Of a stretch of 28,448 bases of DNA, positions 1-10,827 are shown piece by piece; position 1 is the first letter of the stretch, and each line of letters opens with the position of its first letter. The notes beneath the pieces were generated by a model that made no database searches, was not told the DNA's origin, and saw nothing but the letters and a program-made list of their open reading frames with translations. The stretch lies in the NCBI GenBank assembly GCA_003427395.1, contig BFEA01000065.1, positions 1,146,027-1,174,474 of the forward strand, read 5' to 3'. The translations under genes and the position numbers were made by a program. The DNA comes from Chara braunii (Eukaryota; Streptophyta; Charophyceae; Charales; Characeae).

Positions 1-1
1 C

Positions 2-316
2 CCGATCATCCCCGTACGACTCGGGACCTCCACGAGGGTGTACTCAGCGCTGTGGGATTCCGGTTCTCAAGGCGACTTCATTCACCCACGCGTGGTGAAG
101 GAAGCCCGCTTACCCACGACAGGGTCTCCGACTCCCATCTCCGTTACCCTAGGGGATAACAAGACCCAGCGCTTCTTCGATCAGACGGTCACCGACCTCC
201 CCTTCTTCCTCACTCTCGAGCCGACTGAGCGTCCCCTTGCGTCTCGTCGCCACCGCTCCTCTGCACATTTCGATGTGATGGAGACGGGGTACGACTTCAT
301 TCTCGGCACTCCGTGA
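2..316 (+). pseudogene. pol: pol, retropepsin-like aspartic protease part, ended by a premature TGA
   Basis: This is the C-terminal part of the polyprotein segment that holds the aspartic protease, which cuts Gag-Pol. The sequence shows the active-site motif Asp-Ser-Gly (Asp codon 56-58, in the context LWDSGSQGDF). The family's second hallmark, a hydrophobic run ending Ile-Leu-Gly, is seen as FILGTP just before the stop. The frame is open from base 2, so the true start is upstream of the window and the GTG at 38 is not a start. In relatives the motif usually continues with Trp, so TGA at 314-316 most likely arose from TGG. The frame continues open beyond it into the next segment. Protease identity is confident. 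That this copy is inactive is an inference from the stop. Confidence 0.8.
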
Positions 317-2350
317 TCTCGTCGGTTCTGCAGCACCGAGGCCGATTGGGCGACCAACACTCTCGTTCCCAAAACGAAGTGTGGACAGACGTATCGCGTA
401 CCTTTCATAGGTACCACGGCGACACCACGCCCCGATCCTCCTTCCCCGGAGCCTTCAGTGCCCACACCATCTCCCTCTATCACTGTCACCTCGCCTCAGC
501 AGTTCGCTCACTTCATTCGACAGGACGANGTCACCTTCTTTATGGTGGACGTGACGGATCTCTTACACTATGATCCACCCTGTCCCGACGCCGAGATCAT
601 CCCTCTGGAGCCAGATCCTCCCTCTATCTCCATGGCTCTCATCTCTACTTCCGTCACTCCGCCGTCCGTCGAGTCGACCCCGCCGTCGCGCGCTGACGCT
701 GACGCTGAGAAACTCGCACGATATACGGCTGACTTGGAGCCCGCAGTTCGTGACCTCATCCGAGAGTACCACGACGTTTTCCCATCATCGTTTTCGTATG
801 CCGACATCCCACCGATGCGTGACGTCGAGCACTCCATTCAGCTCGTGCCTGACTATCATGTTCACCACCAGGCACCCTACAGACTCTCGATCCCCGAGGC
901 CACCGAACTCAAGCGTCAGCTTGAGGAGCTCCTGAGACTGGGTTTCATTAAACCCAGCAACTCCCCGTGGGGTGCACCCGTCCTCTTTGCTCGCAAAGCG
1001 GATGGAACTCTTCGTCTCTGCATCGACTACCGCGGCCTCAACCGCTACACTGTTAAGAACAGTTACCCCATGCCTCGTTCCGATGAGCTGTTCGACCGCC
1101 TAGCAGGCAACCGCTTCTTTACGAAGATTGATCTTCGTAGCGGTTACCATCAGATCCGCGTCGCTTCAGCCGACCAGCCGAAGACCGCGTTCCGATCGCG
1201 ATTCGACCACTACGAGTTCACGGTGATGCCATTCGGCGTCACCAACCCACCCGCTGCCTTCCAGAGGGCGATGAACGACATCTTCAGGGACATCCTGGAG
1301 CAGTGCGTTCTCGTCTACCTCGACGATATCCTGGTCTATAGTCGTACCCTTGAGGAGCACCTCAGACACCTCCGCGACGTCCTTGAGCGCTTGCGCAGAC
1401 ATGGCTTCTACGCCAAGCTAAGCAAATGCCGCTTTGCCCAGCACAAAGTGGATTTNTTAGGACACTACGTGTCTGACCAGGGTCTTTACATGGACGACGC
1501 GAAGATCACTGCTATTGCGGAGTGGCTCGCTCCCACATCCGCCAAGCAGCTTCGCAGCTTCCTAGGCCTGACCAGCTACTATAGTAACTTCATCCGGGGA
1601 TACGCTAGGTATTCCTACGTCCTTACCTGCACCCTCCTCCGGAAGAACCCACCCTGGGCTTGGACACCCCTCCACGAGGACGCCTTCCTCGCCCTCAAGA
1701 AGGCGGTGACATGCCCACCGGTTCTTCACCTACCCGATTTTGACCGCCCTTTTATCCTTACCACCGATGCGTCAGATTTTGCTGTAGGAGCAGTGCTTTC
1801 TCAGGTCTTCCCCTCATCTCCTGATTCCTCTCATCCTCGTATCCCTCGCTTCCCACCACCTACCCCTACCACTGCTTCCCGACTGACGCCTACTCGTCCA
1901 GCTACTAACGAGCCTTCTATTGACTATTCTCCTACCATTGTCGAGGATGGCACTGTCGAGTCTCGCTCAGGTGATTGTCCGATAGCCTTCTACTCCCGTC
2001 AGCTCCTGCCCGCCGAGATAAACTACACTGCTGATGAACGTGAGGTTCTCGCAGTAGTTTATGCCGCTCGGCACTGGCGTCACTACCTGCACGGGGCACC
2101 ATTCACGGTGCGCACGGACAACTCTGTTGTCCAGGCTTTTCTGACAAAGCCGAAGCTCACTCCTCGACAGGCTCGCTGGTGGCGCGACCTATCCGAGTTT
2201 AGTTTCACCACTGAGCACATCAAGGGTGAGACTAATCGGGTCGCCGATGCTCTATCTCGGCGCCCTGACCACGACCAGGAGCACATCCAACTCTCTTCCA
2301 TCTCGGTCAGCACCGTCCACCACTCGGTGATCGACGAGTTTCGCACTTAG
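317..2350 (+). pseudogene. pol: pol, reverse transcriptase and RNase H part
   Basis: This part copies element RNA into cDNA in the cytoplasmic particle and removes the RNA strand. The frame runs open from 317; the first ATG is at 458 but is not expected to be a real start. The RT domain spans about 900-1600 with the finger motif [11 protein letters not shown] and the catalytic box YLDD (1316-1327). RNase H follows, with all four acidic residues visible: Asp 1766-1768 (TTDAS), Glu 2042-2044 (DEREVL), Asp 2117-2119 (RTDN) and Asp 2246-2248 (VADALS). A Pro/Ser/Thr-rich insertion of about 55 residues (1806-1971) sits after the first RNase H strand. TAG at 2348-2350 ends the frame and probably replaced a Gln codon; the same frame continues into integrase. 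N at 529 and 1456 leave two residues unknown. Confidence 0.93.
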
Positions 2351-4000
2351 TACCGCCACTGCCCCGACTATCGCGACATCCACGCGACCCTTNGNAGTGG
2401 CAAGNCCGTCCCGAACTACTCTCTCGGGGACAACGGTCTTGTGTACTNGCACGGTTCACAGGGCACCAGAGAGCCCCGTATTTGTGTTCCCTCCACTGGA
2501 CAGCTACGTGTCCGAGCAGTAGTAGAGTTCCATGACCAGGCAGTTGCCGGTCATATGGGATTCCACAAGACATTGGCTCGTGTGAGCCACCTGTACGTCT
2601 GGCCGAAGCGCAAGGACTTTGTGAAGGACTACGTTGCAGAGTGTCCCACCTGTCAGGAGGTGAACAGTGCGAACCACCTACCTTATGGTTTGCTTCAGCC
2701 TCTTCCTATCCCTGAGGGTCGTTGGCAGTCCATCTCGATGGACTTTATCGGTCTTCTTCGACCTCCGACCCCCCGCGGTCATGATGCTATCCTGGTCGTC
2801 GTTGACCGCTTCACGAAGCATGCACGCTTTGTTCTGTGCCGCTATGCCATCAGTGCACGCGAGGTCGCCGACATCGTATTTGACCGAGTCGTGCGTGACC
2901 ACGGCTTACCTCTGAGCATCATATCTGACCGTGACCCGCGCTTTACCAGCCGATTCTGGCGATGGCTCCACGAGGTGTACGACACTAAGTTTCGCTTCTC
3001 CTCGTCTTACCATCCTCAGACTGATGGTCAGACCGAGATCACGAACAGGACTCTCGGGGATATTCTCCGAAAGATTATTCGTGACGACCAGCAGTGGGAT
3101 CTCCATCTTGCCCAAGCGGAGATAGCCTACAACCACGCCGTCTCGCCAGCCACGGGGATGTCGCCTTACTATTGCGACCTCGGCTATCACCCTCGTGTTC
3201 CCGCGGACTTCCTCCGACCGTCACAGATGCACCCCGACACGAGTTGTCCCGCGCTGGATGATTGGATTGCACACATGACGTCGATCATGAAGACCGCACA
3301 TGAGCACATAGCCGCTTCCCAGACTCGCATGGCAGCACGTGCGAACCAATCGAGGATGGATCATCCATTCAAAGTCGGTGATGACGTGCTTATCGACGCC
3401 CGCCACTTACAGCTCGAAGTGGACACGCTTCGCAAGTTTCGGCGTCGCTTCTTTGGCCCATGCCGCATCCTCCAGGCCGTCGGTTCTGATACGGCTTCTA
3501 GCCCAGTCAGCTTCCGTGTGAAGCTGCCCGACTACCTACGCCAGGCTCGTGTGCACGATGTCTATCACGTCTCGTTACTGCGTCCTGACCGCAGACCGTC
3601 TGAGCGTTTCGCTGGACGACCATACGAGCGCCCTCCGCCCATCATGGTGGATGGTCACGAGGAGTTCCTCGTTTCAGACATAATTGGTCGCCGAGTCACC
3701 GACGACAACCCTCCCCACGTCGAGTATCTCGTACGTTGGAAGGGTTACCTTGATGAGGAGGCTACTTGGGAGCCCCTCGAGCACTTGCAACACGCTCGCA
3801 TGTTGGTGCGTGCCTATGACCGTGCTCGTCGTGCTGGGTTCACTGCTCCTCCTCAGCCCGCTGACCCTCCTCCTTCTCCTCCGGCTGAGGAGACCGCTGA
3901 AGTTGAGTCTACTCCATCTGAGGCAGACCTTCAACAACAGTCGGATGGTTCTGAGCTTCCACAGCGCACTCGTCGTCGTCCTGCTCGATACGACGATTGA
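2351..4000 (+). pseudogene. pol: pol, integrase with C-terminal chromodomain
   Basis: Integrase joins the cDNA to host DNA, and the chromodomain is known in chromoviruses to direct insertion by binding histone marks. This segment is in the same frame as the RT part and reaches a natural stop at 4000; the first ATG after the stop is at 2441. The zinc-binding motif is His 2531, His 2552, Cys 2642, Cys 2651 (H-X6-H-X29-C-X2-C). The catalytic triad is Asp 2741, Asp 2927 and Glu 3035 (codon starts), with the diagnostic 35-residue spacing between the last two. A GPY/F-like module reads RRFFGPCRIL. The chromodomain at about 3656-3830 has the signature YLVRWKGYLDEEATWEPLEHL (first part shown near 3725). 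The tail is Pro/Glu-rich and then basic. The domains look intact, but expression would need readthrough of the upstream TAG. Confidence 0.93.
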
Positions 4001-5111
4001 CTCTGACTTACCTTCCCACGTCTTTGACTTCTCAGTACTCCATCCACATCAGTTTTGCTACTTCAGCTCGTCGACGCTGCGGCTTTTCCTCGACGGTATT
4101 CCGGACTTCTCATCGTGGACGTCATCGGCAGCTTCATGGACTTCATCACGATCAGCTCTGCCTACTTCAGACGTCGCCACTCTCCTACCACTCTACCCTG
4201 TACAGTACCCTGCTTGTGTCGCATGATGGTCTCCCTTTAGCCGGGTTCCTCTGAGTTGGGCTCACCCTTGGTATACGCATAGGCATCAGGACCGTAGCGT
4301 TGCCCTGGCTTTCCATCTTACGAATCTAGCTCCGACTTCCCTCACTTTAGGAGTCGTTTGCATGATTCCCTTACCCATCATCTTTCTACCCTTCGCCGGC
4401 CCTCACGCCCTAGTTAGGCAGCCCCTCATGCTTCATCTAGTGCGCCCAGTATACCAGGCTCCCTTGTTCCCTTGCATGGTCGACCCTCCATAGCAGTCAC
4501 CCCTTAGTCGAGCATTACCCGCCCTGATGGTCTATCTGTTAGGGTCATTGGTTCTGTTCGCTCCCAGTTCCCTACCCTCATTGAGCCTGATGACATGTGT
4601 TTTCCCCTGTCACTATGTATGTATGCTCTTAGGAGTTTTCGACCCCTAGGCTGCATTCGCCACCCTCAAAGACCATCCCACCCTTTGGTGTGCGACACAC
4701 TTCTCATGTGAAATATGGTTGTCTTGTTGATTGTTTTGTTGCTCTCAGACTGAGGCTACTGCCTCCGACGTTTCTAGGATTTAGCTGTTCTGCTTTTGCT
4801 GTTCTTAGGACTTATACACTAGTCAGTTGTTACCAGACTGAGGCTAGTGCCTCCAACATTCTAGGATCTAGTTGCCACTACTTCTTGCTTTCCTATGACA
4901 TGTATGTTAGTTAGTTGCTCCTACTTTCACTTAGGCTGTTAGCTGTGACATTGTTGTTTGTGACATTTTATATCCTAGGTTGCATCGCATGGACTCAGCA
5001 TGGAGCTTGCTCCGCATCCTAGACTACTCAGGTTTTCTTTTCTTTGGTAGAGTTCCGCTTCTTGGCGGAAGCATGTTTGTATCTTGGCGATCCATCACAG
5101 GCCGAGGATCG
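4001..5111 (+). other. 3' untranslated region of the chromovirus
   Basis: No coding function is visible between the pol stop and the 3' LTR. A pair of direct repeats with the shared core CAGACTGAGGCTA starts at about 4746 and 4834, 88 bp apart. The 12 bases before the LTR (GGCCGAGGATCG) are only partly purine, so the polypurine tract is weak or degraded. Short open frames here (such as 3997-4254 and 4690-4914) show no family features. Confidence 0.7.
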
Positions 5112-5168
5112 TGTAGCGGACCTCGGGTTGGCCTGTGAGACCAGCCCCTTGGCCTGTTCTCACAGGCC
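5095..5168 (+). other. Three-arm alternative hairpin across the LTR 5' edge
   Basis: TCACAGGCC (5095-5103), GGCCTGTGA (5130-5138) and TCACAGGCC (5160-5168) are three copies of one arm, the middle one inverted. The middle arm can pair with either neighbour; the right pairing extends to 10 bp (5130-5139 with 5159-5168). The left pairing encloses the LTR start and contains an extra CCGAGG/CCTCGG pair. The pairing is seen directly; any role is inferred. Confidence 0.55.
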
Positions 5169-5421
5169 TGTGTTATATTCGGGGTAGGCCAGTCCAGGCC
5201 GGTACCTCTGTCAGTACCAGCCAGTCCAGTCCAGTCTCGTCAGTCCGTTGGGGTATACCCCAGCCATTGTCTGTTTTCAGTCTCATTCCTCACTTGCACA
5301 TTTTGGAGTACGTGCGTTGAAGTCTTGCGTGGGGAGCTGCGTTGTGCCATCTTGCTCCCCCTTCTTCCTCAATCTCCATCTCTGTCACTAGCGGAGCACC
5401 ACACCTGGTGGGTCCGCTACA
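5112..5421 (+). repeat. 3' LTR of the chromovirus (310 bp)
   Basis: The segment begins TGTAGCGGACC (5112-5122) and ends GGTCCGCTACA (5411-5421), a perfect 11-bp inverted pair in the TG...CA form required of LTR ends. It lies downstream of pol. Immediately after 5421 the sequence becomes homologous to 16321 onward, which independently fixes the right edge. The 5' LTR is not in the window, so LTR identity and insertion age cannot be estimated. Confidence 0.88.
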
Positions 5422-5426
5422 TGTAA
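5422..5426. other. Chromovirus insertion point, right flank (candidate target duplication TGTAA)
   Basis: The five bases after the LTR would be one copy of a 5-bp target duplication if this element duplicates its site as its family does. The other copy lies left of the window. The unoccupied version of the site is at 16321-16325 in the second tandem copy, where TGTAAGGTAGTTGGGCGTGG runs on without interruption. Confidence 0.5.
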
Positions 5427-5861
5427 GGTAGTTGGGCGTGGGGAGTGGTTGAAGAAGATGGAGGGGGAAGGTGTGAGGTGATTGGCTATGAGAGATGGGT
5501 GAAAAAGATGGAGGTGGAGCTAGGTGGATGACTATGGTGGATGGGTGAGGGAGATGAAGGAGGGAGATGGCGCGAGGTGGATGACTATGGCGGATGGGTG
5601 AAAAGGATGGAGGCGTGGGATGGATGGTTGTGGTGGATGGGTGAAGGAGATAGAGGAGGGAGACGGTGTGAGGTGGATGGCTATGGTGGAAGGGTGAAAA
5701 AGATGGGGGAGGAGGACGGTGCGAGGTGACTGGTTATGGTGGATGGATGGGGAAGATGGAGGAGGAAGAGGGTGTGAGATTGTTAGCTATGGTGGATGGA
5801 TGAAGAGGATGGAGGAGGAAAGGTCAATGCAAAGAAGATGGTGGATGAGCGAACCCCTAGA
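5427..5861. repeat. Irregular 43-54-bp minisatellite, left copy
   Basis: Variants of the core GGTGGATGGCTATGGTGGAT followed by purine-rich GATGGAGGAGG recur with spacings of about 43 to 54 bp. The strand is strongly G/A rich. The open frame at 5541-5729 is only a passage through this repeat. The homologous array is 16321-16816. Confidence 0.8.
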
Positions 5862-6158
5862 TCATGTCAAGCGTTGGTCACCCATCTCACAAAAGTAGCA
5901 GCTACGCATCGGTCACCCATCCCACAACAGTAGCAGCCAAACGTCGGTCACCCATCCCACAACAGTAGCAGTCAAGCGCCGGTCATCCATCCCTAAGCAG
6001 TAGCAGCCAAGCGCCGGTCAACCATCCCACAGCAGTAGCAGCCAAGCGCCGGTCACCCATCCCAAAGCAGTAGCAGCTAAGCGCCTGTCACTCATCCCAC
6101 AACATTAGTAGCCAAGCACCGGTCACCCATCCCACAATAGTAGCCAAACGCTGGTCAC
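5862..6158. repeat. 35-bp tandem array, left copy (about 8.5 units)
   Basis: Units built on AAGCGCCGGTCACCCATCCC and then ACAACAGTAGCAGCC repeat at 35-bp spacing (for example GGTCA at 5911, 5946 and 5981). Units differ by a few substitutions. The homologous array is 16817-17130. Confidence 0.9.
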
Positions 6159-6162
6159 CGTA

Positions 6163-9100
6163 AACAATGCAAGCTCGTGACCACTAGATCAATAGGAAAA
6201 ACAAGAACACAAGCAGCGCTTTACACCCAATTGAAGAATGAGGCAAAACATGAAGAGAAAGTGATTGAAACTCACTTTTGAGTACACGTACACAAAAGGG
6301 AAAGAAGCGATTTAATCTAGAGAGAGAAAATGGACAATGCATGAGCTTAAGACTACTAGAACATTAGGAAAAACAAAGATACAAGCACCGATTTACGCCC
6401 AAATGAATAATTATGCAAAACATGGAGAGAAAGTACAGGAAACTCACTTTTGAAGACACACACACAAAAGGGAAGGTAGCGATTTACTCTAGAGTGAAGA
6501 AATTGACAATGCCTAAGCTCAAGACTATTAGAATACTAGGAAAAGCAAAGATACACGTAACGATTTACACCCAAGTGAAGAATGAAACAAAACATGGACA
6601 GAAAGTGAGTGAAACTCACTTTTGAGCATACATGCACAAAAAGGAAAGTGACGAGTTACTCTAGAATAAAGAAATAAACAATGCATGAGTTTAAGACTAT
6701 TAAAATACTAGGAAAACCAAAGATACAAGTAACGATTTACACCCAAGTAAAGAATGAAGCAAAACATGTAGTGAAAGTCAATGAAACTCACTTTTGAGCA
6801 CGCATATACAAAAGGGAAAGTACAATTTACTCTAGAGTGAGGAAATGGACAATGCATGAGCTCAACACTACTAGAATACTAGGAAAAACAAAGATACAAA
6901 CAACGATTTATACCCAAGTGAAGAATGAAGCAAAACATGACGAAAAAGAGATTGAAACTCACTTTTTAGCACACATACGCAAACGAAAAAGTAGCGCTTT
7001 ACTATAGAGTGAAGAAATGGACAATGCATTAGCTCAAGACTATAAGAATACTAGGAAAAGCAAAGATACAGTTAGTGATTTACAACCAAGTGAAGAATGA
7101 AGCAAAACATGAAAAAAAATTAAGTGAAACTTACTTTTGAGCATACATACACAAAACAGAAAGTGACGATTTACAATAGAGCAAGGACATGGACAATAAA
7201 TGAGTTTAAGACTACTAGAACACTAGGAAAAGCAATGATACAAGCAGCGATTTACACCCAAGTGAAGAATGAACCAAAACATGGAGAGCAAGTGAGTGAA
7301 ACTCACTTTTGAGTACAAACATAAAAGGAAAGGTAGCGATTCACTCTAGAGTGAAGAAATGGACAATGCATGAGCTCAAGACTATTAGAACGCTAGAAAA
7401 AGCAAAGATACACGTAGAGATTTACACCCAAGTGAAGAATAAAGCAAAACATGGAGAGAAAGTGAGTGGAACTCATTTTTTATCACACATACACAAAAGA
7501 GAAAGTGAAGATTTATTCTAGAGTGAAGAAATTAACAATGCATGAGTTCAAGACTACTAGAACACTAGGAAAAACAATGATACAAGCAACGATTTACACC
7601 CAAGTGAAAAATCAAGCAAAACATGAAGAGAAAGTGAGTGAAACTCACTTTTGAGTACACAAATAAAAGGGAAGGTAACGATTTACTCTAAAGGAAAAAA
7701 ATTGACAATGCATGAGCTCAAGACTACTAGAACACTAGGAAAAGCAAAGATACACGTAGAGATTTATACCAAAGTGAAGAATGAAGGAAAACATGGAGAG
7801 AAAGCGAGTGAAACTTACCTTTGAGCACACACATACAACAGGGAAGATATTGATTTACTATAAAGTGAAAAAATGGACAATGCATGAACTTAAAACTACT
7901 AAAGCACTACGAAAAACAAAGATACATGCAGCGATTTCCATCAAAGTGAATAATGAAACAAAACATCGAGAGAAATTGAGTGAAACTCACTTTTGCATAC
8001 CCACATAAAAGGGAAGGTAACGATTTAGTTTCGAGTGAAAAAATTGACAATGCATGAGCTCAAGACTACTAAAACACTAGGAAAAGCAAAGATACATGTA
8101 GCGATTTATACCAAAGAGAAGAATGAAGCAAAATAGAGAGAGAAAGTGAATGAAACTCACTTCTCAGCATACGTAAACAAAAGGAAAAGTAACGACTTAC
8201 TCTAAACTGAAAAAATGAACAGTGCAGGAGTTCAAAACTACTAGAACACTACGAAAAGCAAAGATACAAGCAACGATTTACACCCTTGTGAAGAACGAAG
8301 CAGGACATACAGAAAAAGTGAGAGAAACTCACTTTTGAGCACACACACACAAAATGGAAACTAGCGATTTACTTTAGAGTGAAAAAATGGACAATGCATG
8401 ATCTCAAGACTACCAGAACACTAGGAAAAACAACGATACATGTAGCGATTTACACCAAAGTGAAGAATGAAGCAAAACATGGAGAGGAAGTGAGTGCTAA
8501 GCATACATAAACAAAAGGAAAAGTAACGACTTACTCTAAACTGAAAAAATGAACAATGCACGAGTTCAAGACCACTACAACACTACGAAAAGTACAGATA
8601 TAAGCAGCGATTTACACCCAAGGAAAAAATGAAGCAAAACATGGAGAGAAAGTGGGTGAAACTCACTTTTGAGCATACATACACAAAATGGAAGGTAACG
8701 ATTTACTCTAGAGTGAAGAAATGGATAATGCATGAGCTCAAGACTACTATAATACTAAGAAAAGCAAAGATACATTCAGTGATTTACACCAACAAGAAGA
8801 ATGAAGCAAAATTTGGAGAGAAAGTGAGTGGAACGCACTTTTGAGCACATACATACAAAAGGGGATGTAGCGATTTACTCTAGAGTGAAGAAATTGACAA
8901 TGCATTAGCTCAAGACTACTAGAACAATAGGAAAAGCTAAGATATATGTAGCAATTTAAACCAAGGTGAAGAATGAAGCAAAACATAGAGAGAAAGTGAG
9001 GCAAACTCACTTTCGAGCACAGACAAACGAAAGGGAAGGCAGTGATTTACTCTAGAGTGAAAAAATTGAGAATGCATGAGTTCAAGACTACTAGAACAGT

Positions 9101-9419
9101 AGAAAAAACAAAGATACATGTAGCGTATTACACCAAAGTGAAGAATGGAGCAAAACATGGAAAGAAAGTGAGTTAAATTCACTTTTGAGCACACATAAAC
9201 AAAAGGGAAGGTAACGGTTTACTCTAGAGTGAAAAAATCGATAATGCATGAGTTTGAGATTACAAGAAAACAAGGAAAAACAAAGATACAAGTAACAATT
9301 TACACCTAAATGAAGAATGAAGCAAAAAATGGAAAGAAAGTGAGTGAAACTCACTTTTGAGCACACACACACAAAAGAGAAGGTAATGATTTACTCTAGA
9401 GTGATGAAATGGACAATGG
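6163..9419. repeat. 172-bp satellite array A (about 19 monomers)
   Basis: Monomers repeat at 170-172 bp; landmarks such as ATGAGCTCAAG fall at about 6341, 6513, 6685, 6856, 7028, 7200 and 7370. Each monomer is AT-rich and carries a dyad (arms AAAGTGAGT and ACTCACTTT, 3-base spacer), the palindrome ACTCTAGAGT and the palindrome TGAGCTCA. The array starts and ends mid-monomer. The right end (AATGGACAATGG) is the same as that of array B. Recurrent 60-75-codon frames on + and 85-93-codon frames on - simply thread through monomers. A 172-bp unit is typical of nucleosome-length plant satellites. Confidence 0.95.
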
Positions 9420-9429
9420 GAAGTCCATT
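9408..9429. other. Inverted repeat at the satellite/spacer junction, left copy
   Basis: AATGGAC (9408-9414) and GTCCATT (9423-9429) can pair around 8 bases. The first arm is the last satellite monomer and the second is the first unique sequence. The same arrangement occurs at 22316-22337. Confidence 0.6.
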
Positions 9430-9534
9430 AGCGGTGGAGAAACCCTTTACTATCTATACTAGCCTTTGGAAAGCATCTACGGAGAGAGAGATGATAAGAG
9501 AAAGTGTAGATGTTGTAACATGGGAGGATGAGGG

Positions 9535-9645
9535 AAGAAGCAGAAGAAAAAGAAGAAGGAGGAGACGAAGAAGAAGAAGAAAAATAAGAATAAGAAGAAG
9601 AAGAAGAAGAACAAGAGGAAGAAGAAGAAGAGGAAGAAGAGGAAA
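9535..9645. repeat. (AAG)n-type purine repeat, left copy
   Basis: Imperfect AAG/AGG triplets run for about 110 bases. They produce Arg/Lys-rich frames on + and Phe/Leu-rich frames on -, which are composition artefacts. The homologous tract is 22439-22532. Confidence 0.9.
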
Positions 9646-10792
9646 CCTCTCCTTCTCACCACGTACCTCCTCTTGGGTCTTGGAGTTGATGTACCAGTCT
9701 TGGAGCTGCTCCTCCCCACTTGGCTATGGCTTCCTCCTTCCTCAAGCTCTTCTCCCCTTCTCAGTGCCCCTCAGGTTACAACAAACTCCTACCACTATGA
9801 CTATGTAGTCCTCCCCTCTAGGAGGGCTAATGAGACTCTCTCTAGCCTTGCCTTCTTCCTCATAGTCGGGGGGCTATGGCGGATCACCCTCCTAGGCCAG
9901 CCTCACTACCACTAGCCTTTGAAGTTTCTCACTCTAGCTCACAGTCTCCTCTAAGGTCTCAAACCGACACGGGTTCCATTCTCCTCACTCCAAGAGAAAG
10001 CAGTGTTTTTATGAACTCACTTGGGCAATATGGGCATACCTCATGTAAATGTGAGTGTGGCGGGCTGAATTCTCAACTTATGTAGGCTGAAACCAGCACT
10101 CCGGTGAGCCCATGGGCCTCCCCATGTGCCTTGAGGTGAACCGAGATACACCAAAGGCAAAAATTCACCACTAGACCCTTCCAAGGGTAGCGGACCTTAT
10201 TTTGGCCAAGTACATGCAGCCTGAGTGGTTGGTACCAACTTGGATTGCCTCTTGGCCTCCTCCAACGTATTTTTCACTCCCAAAATACTGCCCCATCGAG
10301 TTCAAATGCCCAAGAGGCAGCCTCACTTGGGTGAAAGAAACCTAGAGGGTGTTTTTCTCGATTTTTTTAGTTTCTACCCCATTTTTGGTAGGTCGAGATA
10401 TTTACCTATGCCTCGGTGCCTTTTCAGCCTTCGATCTGGCTGAGATCCAAGACCCACAATATTCCGTGTTTCCCCCATGTTATCCTTGCCTCAAATTTGA
10501 GGCCCTAACTTCACTTTTTAATTTTTTTTTGCATCTGACCTTCTTTTTTTGCCAAATGCAAAATTTTGTATTTTTATTTCTTTTGTTTCTTTCCATTTTG
10601 GGCTGCCAACTCATTCCGGAGTTGGCCGTTTGGGTAGACCTTATAAAAAACGACCATATTCCCTCCTCAATGGATCTAAATCTTAGATCCACGGCCCAAA
10701 AGAAAACCGGTCATTTCCCCTTTGCATTTTCTCTTAATTTTATCTTTTTAATTAAGATATTGTAGAGATAATGCCCCAAGGACCATATCTAT

Positions 10793-10827
10793 GCAATCCG
10801 GATTGCCCTCCAATAATTGTGGAGGGA
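10793..10827. other. Adjacent palindrome and hairpin, left copy
   Basis: GCAATCCGGATTGC (10793-10806) is a perfect 14-base palindrome. It is followed at once by arms CCCTCCA and TGGAGGG with a 7-base loop. The right copy (about 23640-23672) keeps the second hairpin with one fewer outer pair and has one change in the palindrome. Confidence 0.6.

Larger units (their letters stand above)
1..5421 (+). mobile_element. Ty3/gypsy chromovirus LTR retrotransposon, 3' part (5' LTR and gag outside the window)
   Basis: The domain order protease, reverse transcriptase, RNase H, integrase, chromodomain in one frame is that of Ty3/gypsy chromoviruses (Metaviridae). The element continues past the left edge, because the pol frame is open from base 2. 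It ends at 5421 with a short 3' LTR. Two stops in pol mean this copy is not autonomous. The base after the LTR starts sequence homologous to the second satellite block at 16321, so the element inserted into the left copy of the larger tandem element described below. Six N positions (529, 1456, 2393, 2395, 2405, 2448) lie in the coding part, as expected if reads from several similar copies were merged. Confidence 0.93.

Noticed and set aside
181-489. Minus-strand frames opposite pol
   Set aside because: Shadows of the GC-rich pol coding strand.
5862-6158. CRISPR array
   Set aside because: The 35-bp units are directly adjacent with no unique spacers, and the context is eukaryotic.
6413-9372. 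Recurrent 60-93-codon frames on both strands in array A as a small-protein family
   Set aside because: They thread through 172-bp monomers, shift frame from unit to unit because 172 is not a multiple of three, and exist equally on both strands.
9344-9808. Arg-rich 154-codon protein
   Set aside because: Its core is the (AAG)n tract joined to satellite and spacer sequence.
9673-10085. Paired frames also present near 22563-22972 as conserved genes
   Set aside because: They are conserved only because the blocks are duplicates; residue changes are frequent and there is no known domain.
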